From Aromatoleum toluclasticum ATCC 700605 (lineage in GTDB: Bacteria > Pseudomonadota > Gammaproteobacteria > Burkholderiales > Rhodocyclaceae), in NCBI RefSeq assembly GCF_000378245.1, contig NZ_KB899495.1, positions 277,113 to 341,112 of the forward strand: a stretch of DNA of 64,000 nucleotides, given 5' to 3'. Shown one piece after another: positions 26,922-38,802 of this stretch (positions within the stretch are counted from its first letter, which is position 1; the number at the start of each line of letters is the position of its first letter). The position numbers were made by a program, and so were the translations under genes. A model generated the notes under the pieces. It saw only the letters and a list, made by a program, of their open reading frames with translations. It was not told the origin of the DNA and searched no databases.

Positions 26922-27788
26922 TCAGGGGTGCGAGCCGGCGCTCGGCACAATTGCACCGAGCCGCGACCAGACGGGAACGAGGTCGGGCGGCAGCGGATCG
27001 CAGCGACCGAGATCCACGGGGCTTTCGCCGCTGCCGTGGAAATCGGATGCGCGCGAGGCAAGCAGTCCGCGGCGGCGCGCAACGCTCGCGAAGCGCAGCA
27101 CGTCCGATTCCGCATGGGCGCCGGAAACGACCTCCAGCGCCTCGCCGCCGCCGGCGGTGAAGCTGTCGAAGAGTGCTTCCATGTCGCTTGCGGAAAGACG
27201 GTAGCGCCCGGGATGGGCGATCACGGCGACCCCCCCCGCCGCGCGGATCCAGCCCACTGCATCGTCGATCCGCGCCCATACATGGGGAACGAACCCCGGC
27301 TTGCCGCGGGCGAGATAGTAGCGAAACACCGTTGCGACATCGGGCATCAGTCCGCTCGCCACGATGTGGCGGGCGAAATGTGCGCGGCCGACCAGCGCCG
27401 GATTGCGCGCAAACCGGCGGGCACCGTCGAGCACGCCATGCAATCCGACCGCGTCGAGCGCGTCGCTCATCGCCTGCGCACGCTGCTCGCGCCCGCTGCG
27501 CACCTGCGCCAGACCGTCGAGCAGCCGCACATTGCGGTGGTCTATGCCGAGACCGACGACATGGATCGTCTCATCGCGAAAAGTCACCGAAATCTCGACC
27601 CCCGGCACCAGCGCAATGCCACACTCACGCGCGGCCGCCCCTGCCTCGTCGATTCCCCCGACCTCGTCGTGATCGGTGAGCGCAAGCAGGTCGACGCCAT
27701 TGGCCGCCGCGCGCCGCACCACCTCGGCGGGCGTCAGCCAACCATCCGAGACGGTCGAGTGGCAGTGAAGATCGGGATTCAGGAACAT
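26922..27788 (-). CDS. PHP-domain phosphatase (RNase AM / 3',5'-nucleoside bisphosphate phosphatase-like)
   Basis: The 288-residue protein starts MFLNPDLHCHSTVSDG. The four PHP metal-binding motifs are visible: DLHCHSTVSDG, LTDHDEVGG, VPGVEISV and AHPGRY, with a late ASDFHGSGESPVDLG. This is the YciV/RnmA layout, enzymes reported to hydrolyse 3',5'-bisphosphonucleosides and to trim 5' ends of rRNA. An earlier in-frame ATG at 27845 would add nineteen residues without family similarity. It is the first gene of the block that runs to rluB. The upstream region is the long gap before gcvH, in which this gene's promoter must lie. Confidence 0.85.
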   Translation of the reverse strand: MFLNPDLHCHSTVSDGWLTPAEVVRRAAANGVDLLALTDHDEVGGIDEAGAAARECGIALVPGVEISVTFRDETIHVVGLGIDHRNVRLLDGLAQVRSGREQRAQAMSDALDAVGLHGVLDGARRFARNPALVGRAHFARHIVASGLMPDVATVFRYYLARGKPGFVPHVWARIDDAVGWIRAAGGVAVIAHPGRYRLSASDMEALFDSFTAGGGEALEVVSGAHAESDVLRFASVARRRGLLASRASDFHGSGESPVDLGRCDPLPPDLVPVWSRLGAIVPSAGSHP

Positions 27789-28464
27789 TGTCGGGGAAAC
27801 CTGCGGCGCTATCCCGGCCGGAGGCCGAAACTGATTTTTTTTCATGATAGCAAACCGCAGGGCCGCCCCAGCCGTTGCCAGCCCCTCCCCTTGGTGCTAT
27901 CGTCCGCCCGTCGCGCGGGGGAGCCTCCCGGCGAGGGAATCTCCAATGGCAGTACCCAGGAGATCGCGCAGGCAAGTGGACCGACGACCGAATGCCGACC
28001 CGGAAGACGACAGGAGCATGTTGAAGGCATGCAGAGCGGGTGCATCGACCGCAACCGCTGCGACCTCCACCGCTCCCCCCGGCACCGGAGTCGGGCGAGC
28101 ACGGCGCTGCGAAGCAGGCCCAAGGGCATTGCGCTTGCAGTCTCGACAACCGGCAGTTCCGACAACGAATCCCGCGTTTCGGCAGGAGCACCCCGTTCCC
28201 CCATGCAGACGCCGTTTCACCCGGCCCGATCCGTCGCCCGCAGTTCCCCGCGTCGCGTTCAAGCGCGAACCATTCCCCTATCGTCCCGGCCCGACGCACC
28301 GGCGCGTCGACGGGCCGCGAACGCCGCCACGGCGCTGCAGGGCAGCACGGGCGGGCAGCACCGGCTCCCCGCCGGCCTGACGCCGACCTTCCGATTTTTC
28401 CCGACGCAACACTGCATCCGGACCGAGAGCCCGGCACACGAACCTTCCATCCTTGGAGCCCGCC
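27789..28464. other. 676-bp intergenic stretch upstream of gcvH, no gene recognised
   Basis: The gap separates the divergent PHP-phosphatase gene from gcvH. Long open frames exist on both strands, but their translations are Pro/Arg-rich, lack any recognisable fold and show no Shine-Dalgarno-preceded start, so I regard them as noncoding. I looked for a glycine riboswitch; CAGGCAAGTGGACCGA near 27970 resembles its 3' segment but the required CCGAAG core is missing. No gcvT is present. Confidence 0.5.
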
Positions 28465-28848
28465 ATGAGCAACATTCCCGCAAATCTCAAGTACACCGAG
28501 TCGCACGAGTGGATCCGTGTCGAAGCCGACGGCACGCTGACCGTGGGTGTGACCGATCACGCCCAGGAGGCGCTGGGTGACGTGGTCTACCTCGAGTTGC
28601 CCGAAGCGGGCCGCACGCTTGCTGCGGGCGAAGCGTGCGCGGTGATCGAGTCGGTCAAGGCAGCATCGGACATCTACGCTCCGGTATCGGGCGAGGTCGT
28701 CGAATCCAACCAGGCGGCCGTCGATGCGCCCGAATCAGTGAATGCCGACGCCTACGCGACCTGGCTGTTCAAGATCCGGCCCGACGCTGCAGCCGATCTC
28801 GGCAAGCTGCTCGACGCCGCCGGCTACGAAGCCGTCGCCAACGCCTGA
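28465..28848 (+). CDS. gcvH: glycine cleavage system H protein
   Basis: The 127-residue lipoyl carrier begins [26 protein letters not shown] precedes the ATG by six bases. The lipoylation site is Lys65 in [20 protein letters not shown], the standard context. It shuttles the aminomethyl group between the P, T and L proteins. gcvP follows after 67 bp. The gene for the T protein, usually the first of the set, is not in this window. Confidence 0.96.
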   Translation: MSNIPANLKYTESHEWIRVEADGTLTVGVTDHAQEALGDVVYLELPEAGRTLAAGEACAVIESVKAASDIYAPVSGEVVESNQAAVDAPESVNADAYATWLFKIRPDAAADLGKLLDAAGYEAVANA

Positions 28849-28915
28849 TCCCGTCGCACGCACCTCCCTCCCGGGCCGACGATGCGCGGCCCGGCACACC
28901 AGTCGAGTTTTCTTC

Positions 28916-31822
<2,907 letters not shown>

Positions 31823-31846
31823 AATCGCGCCGCTTCTTGCGAACGG

Positions 31847-31876
31847 AAGCCACGCCACGCCGGCGTGGCTTTTTTT
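31847..31876 (+). terminator. intrinsic terminator of gcvHP
   Basis: AAGCCACGCC and GGCGTGGCTT form a perfect ten-base stem around a five-base loop, followed by a run of seven or eight T. Confidence 0.9.
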
Positions 31877-31909
31877 CGGCCATCAGCCACCAAACCAGAA
31901 CGCATTTTC

Positions 31910-33526
31910 ATGCCCATGCATAGCCCGTCCCCGCCGAACGACCGCAACTGGTTCAGCCTGCTCGTCGCAAGCCTGGCCGTCCTGCTGGTCCTGGGAATCC
32001 TGCTTGTGCAGCAGACCCGGCCGGTGCCGATGCATGACCTCAAGCTCGCGGACGGCGAGCGGCTGAAATGCGTGTCCTACGCCCCCTACCGGCTTCCCGG
32101 CCAGACGCCGTTCGACGAAAAGCTCATGATCTCGCGCGAGCAGATCGCCGCGGACCTCGCCGCGCTGGCGAAGATCACCGAGTGCGTGCGCATCTATTCG
32201 GTCGACCAGGGGCTGGACCAGGTGCCCGCCGTAGCGCGCGAGGTCGGGCTCAAGGTGCTGCTCGGCGCCTGGGTCAATGCCGACGCCAGGCGCAACATGA
32301 AGCAGCTCGACCACGCGATCGGGCTTGCCAACGAATACGCCGACGTCGTTCGCGTGCTGATCGTCGGCAACGAGGTACTGCTTCGCCGCGAGCGGACCGA
32401 GGCGGAAATGCGCGAGCTGATCGACTACGCACGTGCACGCGTCAAGGTACCCGTGACCTATGCGGACGTCTGGGAATTCTGGCTGAAGCACCCGAAGCTA
32501 GCGGAGTCGGTCGATTGGGTCACGGTCCACATCCTCCCGTTCTGGGAAGACCACCCGGTCGCGATCGACCGCGCCGTCGCCCACGTCGCCGAGGTGTTCG
32601 ACGAGGTCGGGGGCCATTTCGACAAGCCGCTGATGATCGGTGAGACCGGCTGGCCCAGCGCCGGGCGCCAGCGCCAGGATTCGGAACCTTCCCAGGTCAA
32701 TCAGGCGCGCTACATCCGCGAGTTCGTGCATATCGCGCACGAGAAGGGCTGGAACTACAACCTCATCGAAGCCATCGACCAGCCGTGGAAACGCCGCCTC
32801 GAAGGCACGGTCGGCGGCTACTGGGGCATGCTGGGCACCGACCTCGCCCCCAAGTTCCCCCTCGCAGGCCCCGTCACCGAGCGCTCCGGCGTCGCAAGCC
32901 CGCTGGCCGGCGCCGCGCTGGGCGCCGTCCTGTGCCTGCTGCTGGCGCTCGGCACGCACGGCAGCCCCGCGCGGCGTGCCGCACTGGGCATGACCGGCGC
33001 CGTCGCCGGGCTCGCCGCCGTTCTCGGGTGGGAGCATGCGCAGCTTGCCTGGCGTGACCCGTTCGAATGGTGGCTGCTCGGCAGCATCGGCGCGCTGGGC
33101 CTGACGAGCGCCCTTGCCGCATCGCGCTGGTCGGCCGCAACGCCGATCAGCCCGGCGAGCGAGGCCTGGGCGGCCGCTCGCGCCGGTCGGTTGAGCGGCC
33201 TGACTGCCGGGCAGTGGCTCGGATTGCTGCGGGGATTCCTGCTGTTCGCCGCGGCGGTCGCTGCCCTGCTGCTATTCGCCGACCCGCGCTACCGCGATTT
33301 CCCGGTGTTCCTGTACCTCGTCCCTGCCCTCGTGTTCGGCGTCACCGGATGGTGGACGGCGACCCGTTTCGGCGTCGACGAAAAGGTGTGCGGCCTCGTG
33401 ACCGCCGTATGCGTGGTCGGCCGCTGGCTATCGGAGCCCCTCAACCCGCAGGCCATCGCGTGGCTCGCCACGGGCCTGATCCTCGCCGCGCCGTGCCTGC
33501 GTGCCGTCGCGCGCAAGGACCAGTAG
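31910..33526 (+). CDS. membrane-anchored glycoside hydrolase family 17 protein (beta-1,3-glucanase/transglycosylase-like)
   Basis: The product has 538 residues. An N-terminal helix (about 15-35) anchors a GH17 barrel (about 50-320), followed by five or six membrane helices (about 330-530). GH17 catalytic residues are in place: the acid/base Glu155 in VGNEVLLRR and the nucleophile Glu245 in MIGETGWPS. GH17 enzymes cut or rearrange beta-1,3-glucans. The membrane tail has no similarity I recognise. With the GH17-GT2 protein 600 bp downstream it probably makes or remodels a periplasmic or exported beta-glucan. A second ATG two codons in is an equally good start. Confidence 0.8.
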   Translation: MPMHSPSPPNDRNWFSLLVASLAVLLVLGILLVQQTRPVPMHDLKLADGERLKCVSYAPYRLPGQTPFDEKLMISREQIAADLAALAKITECVRIYSVDQGLDQVPAVAREVGLKVLLGAWVNADARRNMKQLDHAIGLANEYADVVRVLIVGNEVLLRRERTEAEMRELIDYARARVKVPVTYADVWEFWLKHPKLAESVDWVTVHILPFWEDHPVAIDRAVAHVAEVFDEVGGHFDKPLMIGETGWPSAGRQRQDSEPSQVNQARYIREFVHIAHEKGWNYNLIEAIDQPWKRRLEGTVGGYWGMLGTDLAPKFPLAGPVTERSGVASPLAGAALGAVLCLLLALGTHGSPARRAALGMTGAVAGLAAVLGWEHAQLAWRDPFEWWLLGSIGALGLTSALAASRWSAATPISPASEAWAAARAGRLSGLTAGQWLGLLRGFLLFAAAVAALLLFADPRYRDFPVFLYLVPALVFGVTGWWTATRFGVDEKVCGLVTAVCVVGRWLSEPLNPQAIAWLATGLILAAPCLRAVARKDQ

Positions 33527-33874
33527 CGACAGCATGGCGCCCACGGCGGCGTAATCGAAGCTGTAGAGCACGAGCCCCGCGACCCCGCAAAGCCATCCGC
33601 CCCAGGCGACAGGCCGCCGGCGCGACACGAAGGCGAGCAGGCCCAGAACCAGGCTGACCCAGCCGAGCCGCTGCTGCATGAACAACTGGACGAGCGCCCA
33701 TTTCGCGAGACACATCCCCTCCGGGCCATCGGCGAGCAGCGGCTTGCAGTCGGCCGGGAACACGGACGCCTCGAGCACCGCATAGCGCAACAGAAGGACC
33801 GCAACCAGCACGATGGAACTCACCCGGAACAGTCGCGCAACAGCCCCGCGCCGCCGCATTTCCTTTCCTGACAA
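33428..33874 (-). CDS. small membrane protein between the two GH17 genes, family not recognised
   Basis: The 148-residue frame on the opposite strand encodes a basic N-terminus and three or four hydrophobic segments (SSIVLVAVLLLRYAVLEA, QRLGWVSLVLGLLAFVS, WGGWLCGVAGLVLYSFDYAAVGAMLSLLVLA, in residues about 19-120). Its last 33 codons overlap the 3' end of the GH17 gene in antisense; that tail is Arg/Gly-rich and probably nonfunctional sequence before the first stop. A cysteine pair in PADCKPLLADGPEGMC faces the first loop and could form a disulfide. I do not recognise a family. The coding call rests on the hydrophobic pattern and on the gap otherwise being empty. Confidence 0.55.
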   Translation of the reverse strand: MSGKEMRRRGAVARLFRVSSIVLVAVLLLRYAVLEASVFPADCKPLLADGPEGMCLAKWALVQLFMQQRLGWVSLVLGLLAFVSRRRPVAWGGWLCGVAGLVLYSFDYAAVGAMLSLLVLARDGTQARRGEDQARGEPRDGLRVEGLR

Positions 33875-34119
33875 CGCCGTTTTTCCTTATTAATCAACAC
33901 GCCCTGCACGAGGCGGCAACATGTTGCAAATTAACCCACATTCTCTTTGCTAAGCGGCGGAAAAAGCGCATAAACTCCGCGGCCAACGGCTGTACGGGCC
34001 CGTATGTGCCAATTCTGGCATAGCCTGAAGTATTTTATTGCACCGCAAGGCCCGGTGCCTCGCCTGTCGGGCGCAGGCGCCGCGGTGTTTGACGCAGTCC
34101 TCGAGGGACATTGATCCTG

Positions 34120-36777
34120 ATGAAAAACGCGGCTTCGCTGATTTACCGAATTGTCGTAGCTCTGATACTTGCCGGAATCGTCGCCGGCGCGCAGTACCTG
34201 ATCGCAGAACGCTGGAACCGGGGCACCGAATTCGTCGGCGCCGCCAACAGCATCCACGGATACGCCTACAGCCCCTTCCAGCGAGACCAAAATCCGCTGC
34301 AGGGCACCTACCCGAGCGAGGCCGAGATCGCGGCCGACCTCGATCTGCTCGCTCAGTCTGCCGAACATATCCGCACCTACGGCAGTCTGGAAAACCCCTC
34401 CATCGTTCCGCTCGCGATCAATCGCAAACTGACGGTGATGGCCGGCGCGTGGATCGGACCGGACGAGGAAAAGAACGAGAAGGAAGTCGACGCGGTCATC
34501 GATTCGGCGCGCAAGTACACGCACGTCGACCGCGTGATGATCGGCAACGAAGTGCTGCTGCGCGGCGACCTCACGGTGAAGGAGCTTGCCGTCCACCTCG
34601 ACAAGGCACGCAAGGCACTCCGCCGCGCCAAGAAGCCCGTCTCCACCGCGGAGCCGTGGCACGTCTGGCTAAAGAATCCGGAGCTTGCCAACAGCGTCGA
34701 CTTCATCACCGTGCACCTCCTGCCCTACCACGAGGGGGTGCCGGTCGAGAACGCCGTCGACTATGCCCTCATGCGCTATGACGAACTCGTCAAGCGCTTC
34801 CCGGGGAAGAAGGTCGTCATCGGCGAAATCGGCTGGCCCAGCCGCGGCCCGGTCATGGACAGCCTGGGCGGCGGCGAAACCAAGGGTGTCGCCTCGGCCG
34901 AGAACCAGGCGCGCTTCATCCGCGAGTTCCTCGCCAATCCGCGCTCGGCCTCGCTCGATTACTACATCATGGAAGCGATCGACCAGCCGTGGAAGATCGA
35001 GATCGAAGGCTGGGCCGGCGCGTACTGGGGCATGTTCAACGCCGACCGTCACCCGAAGTTCGCGCTCGACGGCCTCGTCGTGAAGGATGTGCGCTGGCAC
35101 GAGAAAGCGCGCACCGCGGGTCTGATCGCCCTCCTTCCCATGTTCCTGATCGCGTTCTTCCTGCGCGACTGGAGCGTGCTGGGACGCCTGTGGCTGGCCG
35201 GCCTGGTGCAGGCCTGCGCGACGACGCTCGTCATCGGCATCAACGTGCCGGCCGACTATTACCTGACGCAGCGCGACCTCGTCGGTCTCGCGATGCTGAT
35301 CGGCGCGACGATGCTGACGATCGCGGTGCTGCTGTCGCACGGCTTCGAGTTCGGCGAGGTGCTGTTCAAGCGCAAGTGGAACCGCCGCTTCCTGCCCTTG
35401 CCGCCGCACGACGCGGACAAGGAACCCTTCGTCTCGATCCACCTCGCCTGCTGCAACGAGCCGCCCGAGATGGTCATCGCGACCATCGACAGCCTCGCGA
35501 CGATGAAGTACCAGAACTTCGAGGTTCTCGTCCTCGACAACAACACCAAGGACGAAGCGCTGTGGAAGCCACTGGAGAAACGCTGCGCCGAACTGGGGCC
35601 GCGCTTCCGCTTCTACCACCTGGACAACTGGCCCGGCTTCAAGGCCGGCGCACTGAACTTCGGCCTGCGCCAGACCGACCCGCGCGCCGAAGTCGTCGGC
35701 GTCGTCGATGCGGACTATGTCGTGTCGCCCGACTGGCTGTCGTGCCTGATCCCGCACTTCGACGACGGTGACGTTGCCGTCGTGCAGGCTCCGCAGGCGC
35801 ACCGCGACTGGGAAACCCACCCCTTCCGCCGCATGTGCAACTGGGAATTCGACGGCTTCTTCCGCATCGGCATGCACCACCGCAACGAGCGCAACGCGCT
35901 GATCCAGCATGGCACGATGACGCTCGTGCGTCGGCTCGCGCTGGATGACGTGGGCGGCTGGTCGGAGTGGTGCATCTGCGAGGACACCGAACTGGGCCTG
36001 CGCCTGATCGAGAAGGGTTACGACACGCGCTACGTGGACCACATCCTCGGCCGCGGCCTCACGCCCGCCGACTTCCCGGCGATCAAGAGCCAGCGCTTCC
36101 GCTGGGCATTCGGCGCGATGCAGATCCTCAAGCACCACCTGCCGGCGATGATCGGCCCGAGCCGGCTCAACCTCGCGCAGCGCTACCACTTCCTGACCGG
36201 ATGGTTCGCGTGGCTGGGCGATGCGCTGCAGCTCGTCTTCGCCTTCGCGAGCCTCGCGTGGACCGTGGGCATCCTGTTCTATCCGAAGGCCTTCGGCCTG
36301 CCCGTGACTTCGCTGGCACTACCCATCCTCGCCTTCATGGCGTTCAAGGCCGGCCTGGGGCCGATCCTCTACCGGCGCACGATGGACGCCCCGTGGAAGG
36401 ACATCCTCGGCGCCTCGGTGCTGTCGGTCGGCCTCGCGCATGCAATCGCGCGCGGCGTGTTCGCCGGTCTCGTCAAGCGGCGCGGCGAGTTCGTGCGCAC
36501 GCCCAAGGGATGGAAGGACAAGGGTACCCTCGCCTTTTTCTCGCCGCTACGCGAGGAAATCGGCCTGCTGGTCGCGCTGGTGCTGGGCGCCGTCGTGCTG
36601 ATGCTGCAGCGCGGCTACGACGACCTCGAGGTGCAGTTGTGGGTCGGCATCCTCGCGCTGCAGTGCATCCCCTACCTCGCATCGATCGCCTGCCAGGTCG
36701 CCTCCTACATGCCCGAGGCGGAGCCTGCGACGCCGCTGGCGACTGGCCACGGCGGCACGGCCGGACAGGCCGGCTGA
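34120..36777 (+). CDS. GH17-GT2 fusion, beta-glucan synthase (NdvB-like)
   Basis: The 885-residue protein joins a signal-anchor helix, a periplasmic GH17 domain (about 40-320; Glu144 in IGNEVLLRG, Glu236 in IGEIGWPSRG), membrane helices (about 330-410) and a cytoplasmic family 2 glucosyltransferase with DNNTKDEA, the DxD motif DADYV at about 530, EDTELG and the QxxRW motif QRFRW at about 658, then more membrane helices. Proteins of this design include NdvB, which makes beta-1,3-linked cyclic or periplasmic glucans in Pseudomonas and Bradyrhizobium. The GH17 half probably trims or cyclises the chain made by the GT2 half. I chose the ATG at 34120 over a TTG nine bases earlier because of spacing from GAGGGA. 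Confidence 0.85.
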   Translation: MKNAASLIYRIVVALILAGIVAGAQYLIAERWNRGTEFVGAANSIHGYAYSPFQRDQNPLQGTYPSEAEIAADLDLLAQSAEHIRTYGSLENPSIVPLAINRKLTVMAGAWIGPDEEKNEKEVDAVIDSARKYTHVDRVMIGNEVLLRGDLTVKELAVHLDKARKALRRAKKPVSTAEPWHVWLKNPELANSVDFITVHLLPYHEGVPVENAVDYALMRYDELVKRFPGKKVVIGEIGWPSRGPVMDSLGGGETKGVASAENQARFIREFLANPRSASLDYYIMEAIDQPWKIEIEGWAGAYWGMFNADRHPKFALDGLVVKDVRWHEKARTAGLIALLPMFLIAFFLRDWSVLGRLWLAGLVQACATTLVIGINVPADYYLTQRDLVGLAMLIGATMLTIAVLLSHGFEFGEVLFKRKWNRRFLPLPPHDADKEPFVSIHLACCNEPPEMVIATIDSLATMKYQNFEVLVLDNNTKDEALWKPLEKRCAELGPRFRFYHLDNWPGFKAGALNFGLRQTDPRAEVVGVVDADYVVSPDWLSCLIPHFDDGDVAVVQAPQAHRDWETHPFRRMCNWEFDGFFRIGMHHRNERNALIQHGTMTLVRRLALDDVGGWSEWCICEDTELGLRLIEKGYDTRYVDHILGRGLTPADFPAIKSQRFRWAFGAMQILKHHLPAMIGPSRLNLAQRYHFLTGWFAWLGDALQLVFAFASLAWTVGILFYPKAFGLPVTSLALPILAFMAFKAGLGPILYRRTMDAPWKDILGASVLSVGLAHAIARGVFAGLVKRRGEFVRTPKGWKDKGTLAFFSPLREEIGLLVALVLGAVVLMLQRGYDDLEVQLWVGILALQCIPYLASIACQVASYMPEAEPATPLATGHGGTAGQAG

Positions 36778-36802
36778 CCCGGTCGCTGCAGAAGATCTCA
36801 CA

Positions 36803-36824
36803 GGGCGCCGCCAGGCGCCCTTTT
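36803..36824 (+). terminator. intrinsic terminator after the GH17-GT2 gene
   Basis: GGGCGCC and GGCGCCC enclose GCCA and are followed by TTTT. It lies 25 bp after the stop codon. Confidence 0.7.
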
Positions 36825-36865
36825 CACGTCGGCACTCAGCACTGCACTGCCTCGCCCCAAAAGAA

Positions 36866-37792
36866 TCAGGGGATGTAAGCGAGCGGAATCTCGTCGCTCG
36901 TCCGTGCACCGGCGGTCATCTCACGACACAGCGCAATGAAGGCGCGCATGCCCGGCGTCGTGAACTTCTGGCGGTGCCAGAGGAAATGGAAGGAGCGCTG
37001 CAGGTCCAGTTCCGGCGTATCGACGGGCACCAGACTGCCGCGCCGGAAGGCCTCGCGCAGCGCGAGGCGCGAAATGCAGCCTATCCCCAGCCCGGATTCC
37101 ACCGCCCGCTTGATCGCCTCCGTATGCTCCAGTTCCAGGCGCACGTCGATGCGCGCCGTGACGTGGCGCGTGGCCTGATCGAAGGTCTCGCGCGTACCGG
37201 AACCGATTTCACGCAGGATCCACGGCTGCCGCGTCAGTTCGTCCAGGCCCGCCCGTCGCCGGCCCGCCAGGGGATGCGAGGGCGCGCAGAACACCACCAG
37301 TTCGTCCTCCAGCCAAGGCACCGCCTCGAGGTCGGGATGGTGGCAGCTGCCCTCGATCATGCCCATGTCGAGCTCGAAGCCCGCGATCTGCTGGACGATG
37401 GTCGCCGTGTTGTGCACGCTCAGGTGGATGCGGCTCTCGGGATGACGTTGCAGGAAGGTCGCCACGATCAGCGTGCCGAGATAGTTGCCGATCGTGAGCG
37501 TCGCGCCGATCCGCATGCTGCCGAAGCCCATGCCGCCCTGCAGCAAGTCCTCGATATCCTCTGCGCGCGCGAGCAGTTCGACCGCGCGCGGCAACAGGCG
37601 CTGACCGAGCTCGTTGAGGCGCAGCGACTTTCCGACGCGATCGAAAAGGCGCACGTCGAACTGGCGCTCGAATTCCGCGAGACTGCTGCTCGCGGCGGAC
37701 TGCGACATCGCGAGATGCTCGGCCGCCTTCGATACGGTACCGGCGCGGGCCGTTGCAACGAAGACTTCCAGCTGCCTGAGGGTGTGCTTCAT
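36866..37792 (-). CDS. LysR-type regulator divergent from fpr (FinR-like)
   Basis: The 308-residue protein has an N-terminal winged helix-turn-helix (LRQLEVFVATARAGTVSKAAEHLAMSQSAASSSLAEFE, residues 5-43) and a periplasmic-binding-like effector domain (about 92-300). It is divergent from the ferredoxin-NADP reductase gene with 101 bp between the starts. In Pseudomonas the LysR regulator FinR is encoded next to fprA and activates it under superoxide or sulfur-related stress; the arrangement here suggests the same role, but this is context, not sequence proof. It may also regulate itself. Confidence 0.8.
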   Translation of the reverse strand: MKHTLRQLEVFVATARAGTVSKAAEHLAMSQSAASSSLAEFERQFDVRLFDRVGKSLRLNELGQRLLPRAVELLARAEDIEDLLQGGMGFGSMRIGATLTIGNYLGTLIVATFLQRHPESRIHLSVHNTATIVQQIAGFELDMGMIEGSCHHPDLEAVPWLEDELVVFCAPSHPLAGRRRAGLDELTRQPWILREIGSGTRETFDQATRHVTARIDVRLELEHTEAIKRAVESGLGIGCISRLALREAFRRGSLVPVDTPELDLQRSFHFLWHRQKFTTPGMRAFIALCREMTAGARTSDEIPLAYIP

Positions 37793-37800
37793 ATCGATTT

Positions 37801-37821
37801 TTCAGATATTGATTATTTGAA
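37801..37821. promoter_or_regulatory. candidate LysR-type binding site between finR-like gene and fpr
   Basis: TTCA and TGAA form inverted ends around thirteen AT-rich bases (TTCAGATATTG to TTGAA). The region is much richer in A and T than its surroundings. It lies 9 bp from the regulator start and 73 bp from fpr. The match to the T-N11-A rule is approximate. Confidence 0.35.
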
Positions 37822-37893
37822 TTATCCACGCATCAGGTTAGAGCCGGTAATTAGAATCGCACCATCTGATACCGAAGCGGAGCAAAACCCGAA

Positions 37894-38670
37894 ATGAGCA
37901 ACCTGGCGACCGAGCGCGTCCTGAGCGTGCACCACTGGAACGATTCCCTCTTCAGCTTCCGTACCACCCGCGACCGGGCGCTGCGGTTCACGAACGGCCA
38001 GTTCGTGATGATCGGACTCGAAGTCGAAGGCCGTCCGCTGACGCGTGCGTACAGCATCGCGAGCCCGAATCACGAGGAACATCTCGAGTTCTTCAGCATC
38101 AAGGTGCCCAACGGTCCGCTGACCTCGCGCCTCCAGCACCTCCGGGAAGGCGATCCGATCGTCGTCAGCAAGAAGCCCACCGGCACCCTGGTGCTGCACG
38201 ATCTCAAACCGGGCAAGCACCTCTACCTGCTCTCGACCGGTACCGGACTGGCTCCCTTCATGAGCGTGATCCAGGATCCCGAAACCTACGAACGCTTCGA
38301 GCGCGTGGTGCTCATCCATGGCGTGCGCACCGTGTCCGAACTGGCGTATCGCGACTTTATCGCCAACGCATTGCCGCAACACGAGTTCTTCGGCGAATTC
38401 GTACGCGACAAGCTCATTTACTATCCGACGGTCACGCGCGAACCCTTCGAGAACCAGGGGCGCCTCACCGACCTCATCAACAGCGGCAAGCTTTTCCGCG
38501 ACATCGGACTGCCCGAACTGGATCCCGCCAGCGACCGCGCCATGATCTGCGGGAGCCCCGCAATGCTCAAGGATTGCTGCGACCTGCTCGATTCGCGCGG
38601 CTTCCACATTTCGAAGCACATCGGCGAGCCCGGTGACTACGTGATTGAGCGCGCATTCGTCGAGAAATGA
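37894..38670 (+). CDS. fpr: ferredoxin--NADP(+) reductase
   Basis: The 258-residue flavoprotein has the FAD motif RAYSIAS near residue 50, the second motif GPLTSRLQHL, the NADP motif STGTGLAPF near 115 and the C-terminal ERAFVEK ending found in bacterial subclass I reductases. It exchanges electrons between NADPH and ferredoxin or flavodoxin, and in related bacteria supports oxidative-stress defence and reductive pathways. The divergent LysR gene is its probable activator. No terminator is seen before the next gene. Confidence 0.94.
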   Translation: MSNLATERVLSVHHWNDSLFSFRTTRDRALRFTNGQFVMIGLEVEGRPLTRAYSIASPNHEEHLEFFSIKVPNGPLTSRLQHLREGDPIVVSKKPTGTLVLHDLKPGKHLYLLSTGTGLAPFMSVIQDPETYERFERVVLIHGVRTVSELAYRDFIANALPQHEFFGEFVRDKLIYYPTVTREPFENQGRLTDLINSGKLFRDIGLPELDPASDRAMICGSPAMLKDCCDLLDSRGFHISKHIGEPGDYVIERAFVEK

Positions 38671-38802
38671 AGTCGAGAAGTAAGCGTGCGTCCGGCGCAG
38701 AGCGCCGGATGGCCGCCGGTTACGCGCGGGCACAAGGACGGGATGCGCAAGCGGCCATGCAGGAGTACACTTCCTCCCACTCGCAGCAAGCCGGATCGAA
38801 GC

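Noticed and set aside
27925-28000. Glycine riboswitch before gcvH (CAGGCAAGTGGACCGA resembles its 3' segment)
   Set aside because: The essential CCGAAGG core and the GGAGAG/CUCUC pairing are not found, and the motif lies about 480 bases before gcvH.
27844-28468. Open frames of 140-180 codons upstream of gcvH
   Set aside because: Translations are Pro/Arg-rich with no fold or conserved start; composition explains the open frames.
34010-34050. sigma-54 promoter before the GH17-GT2 gene (TGGCATAGCC)
   Set aside because: No TTGC element follows at the -12 spacing.
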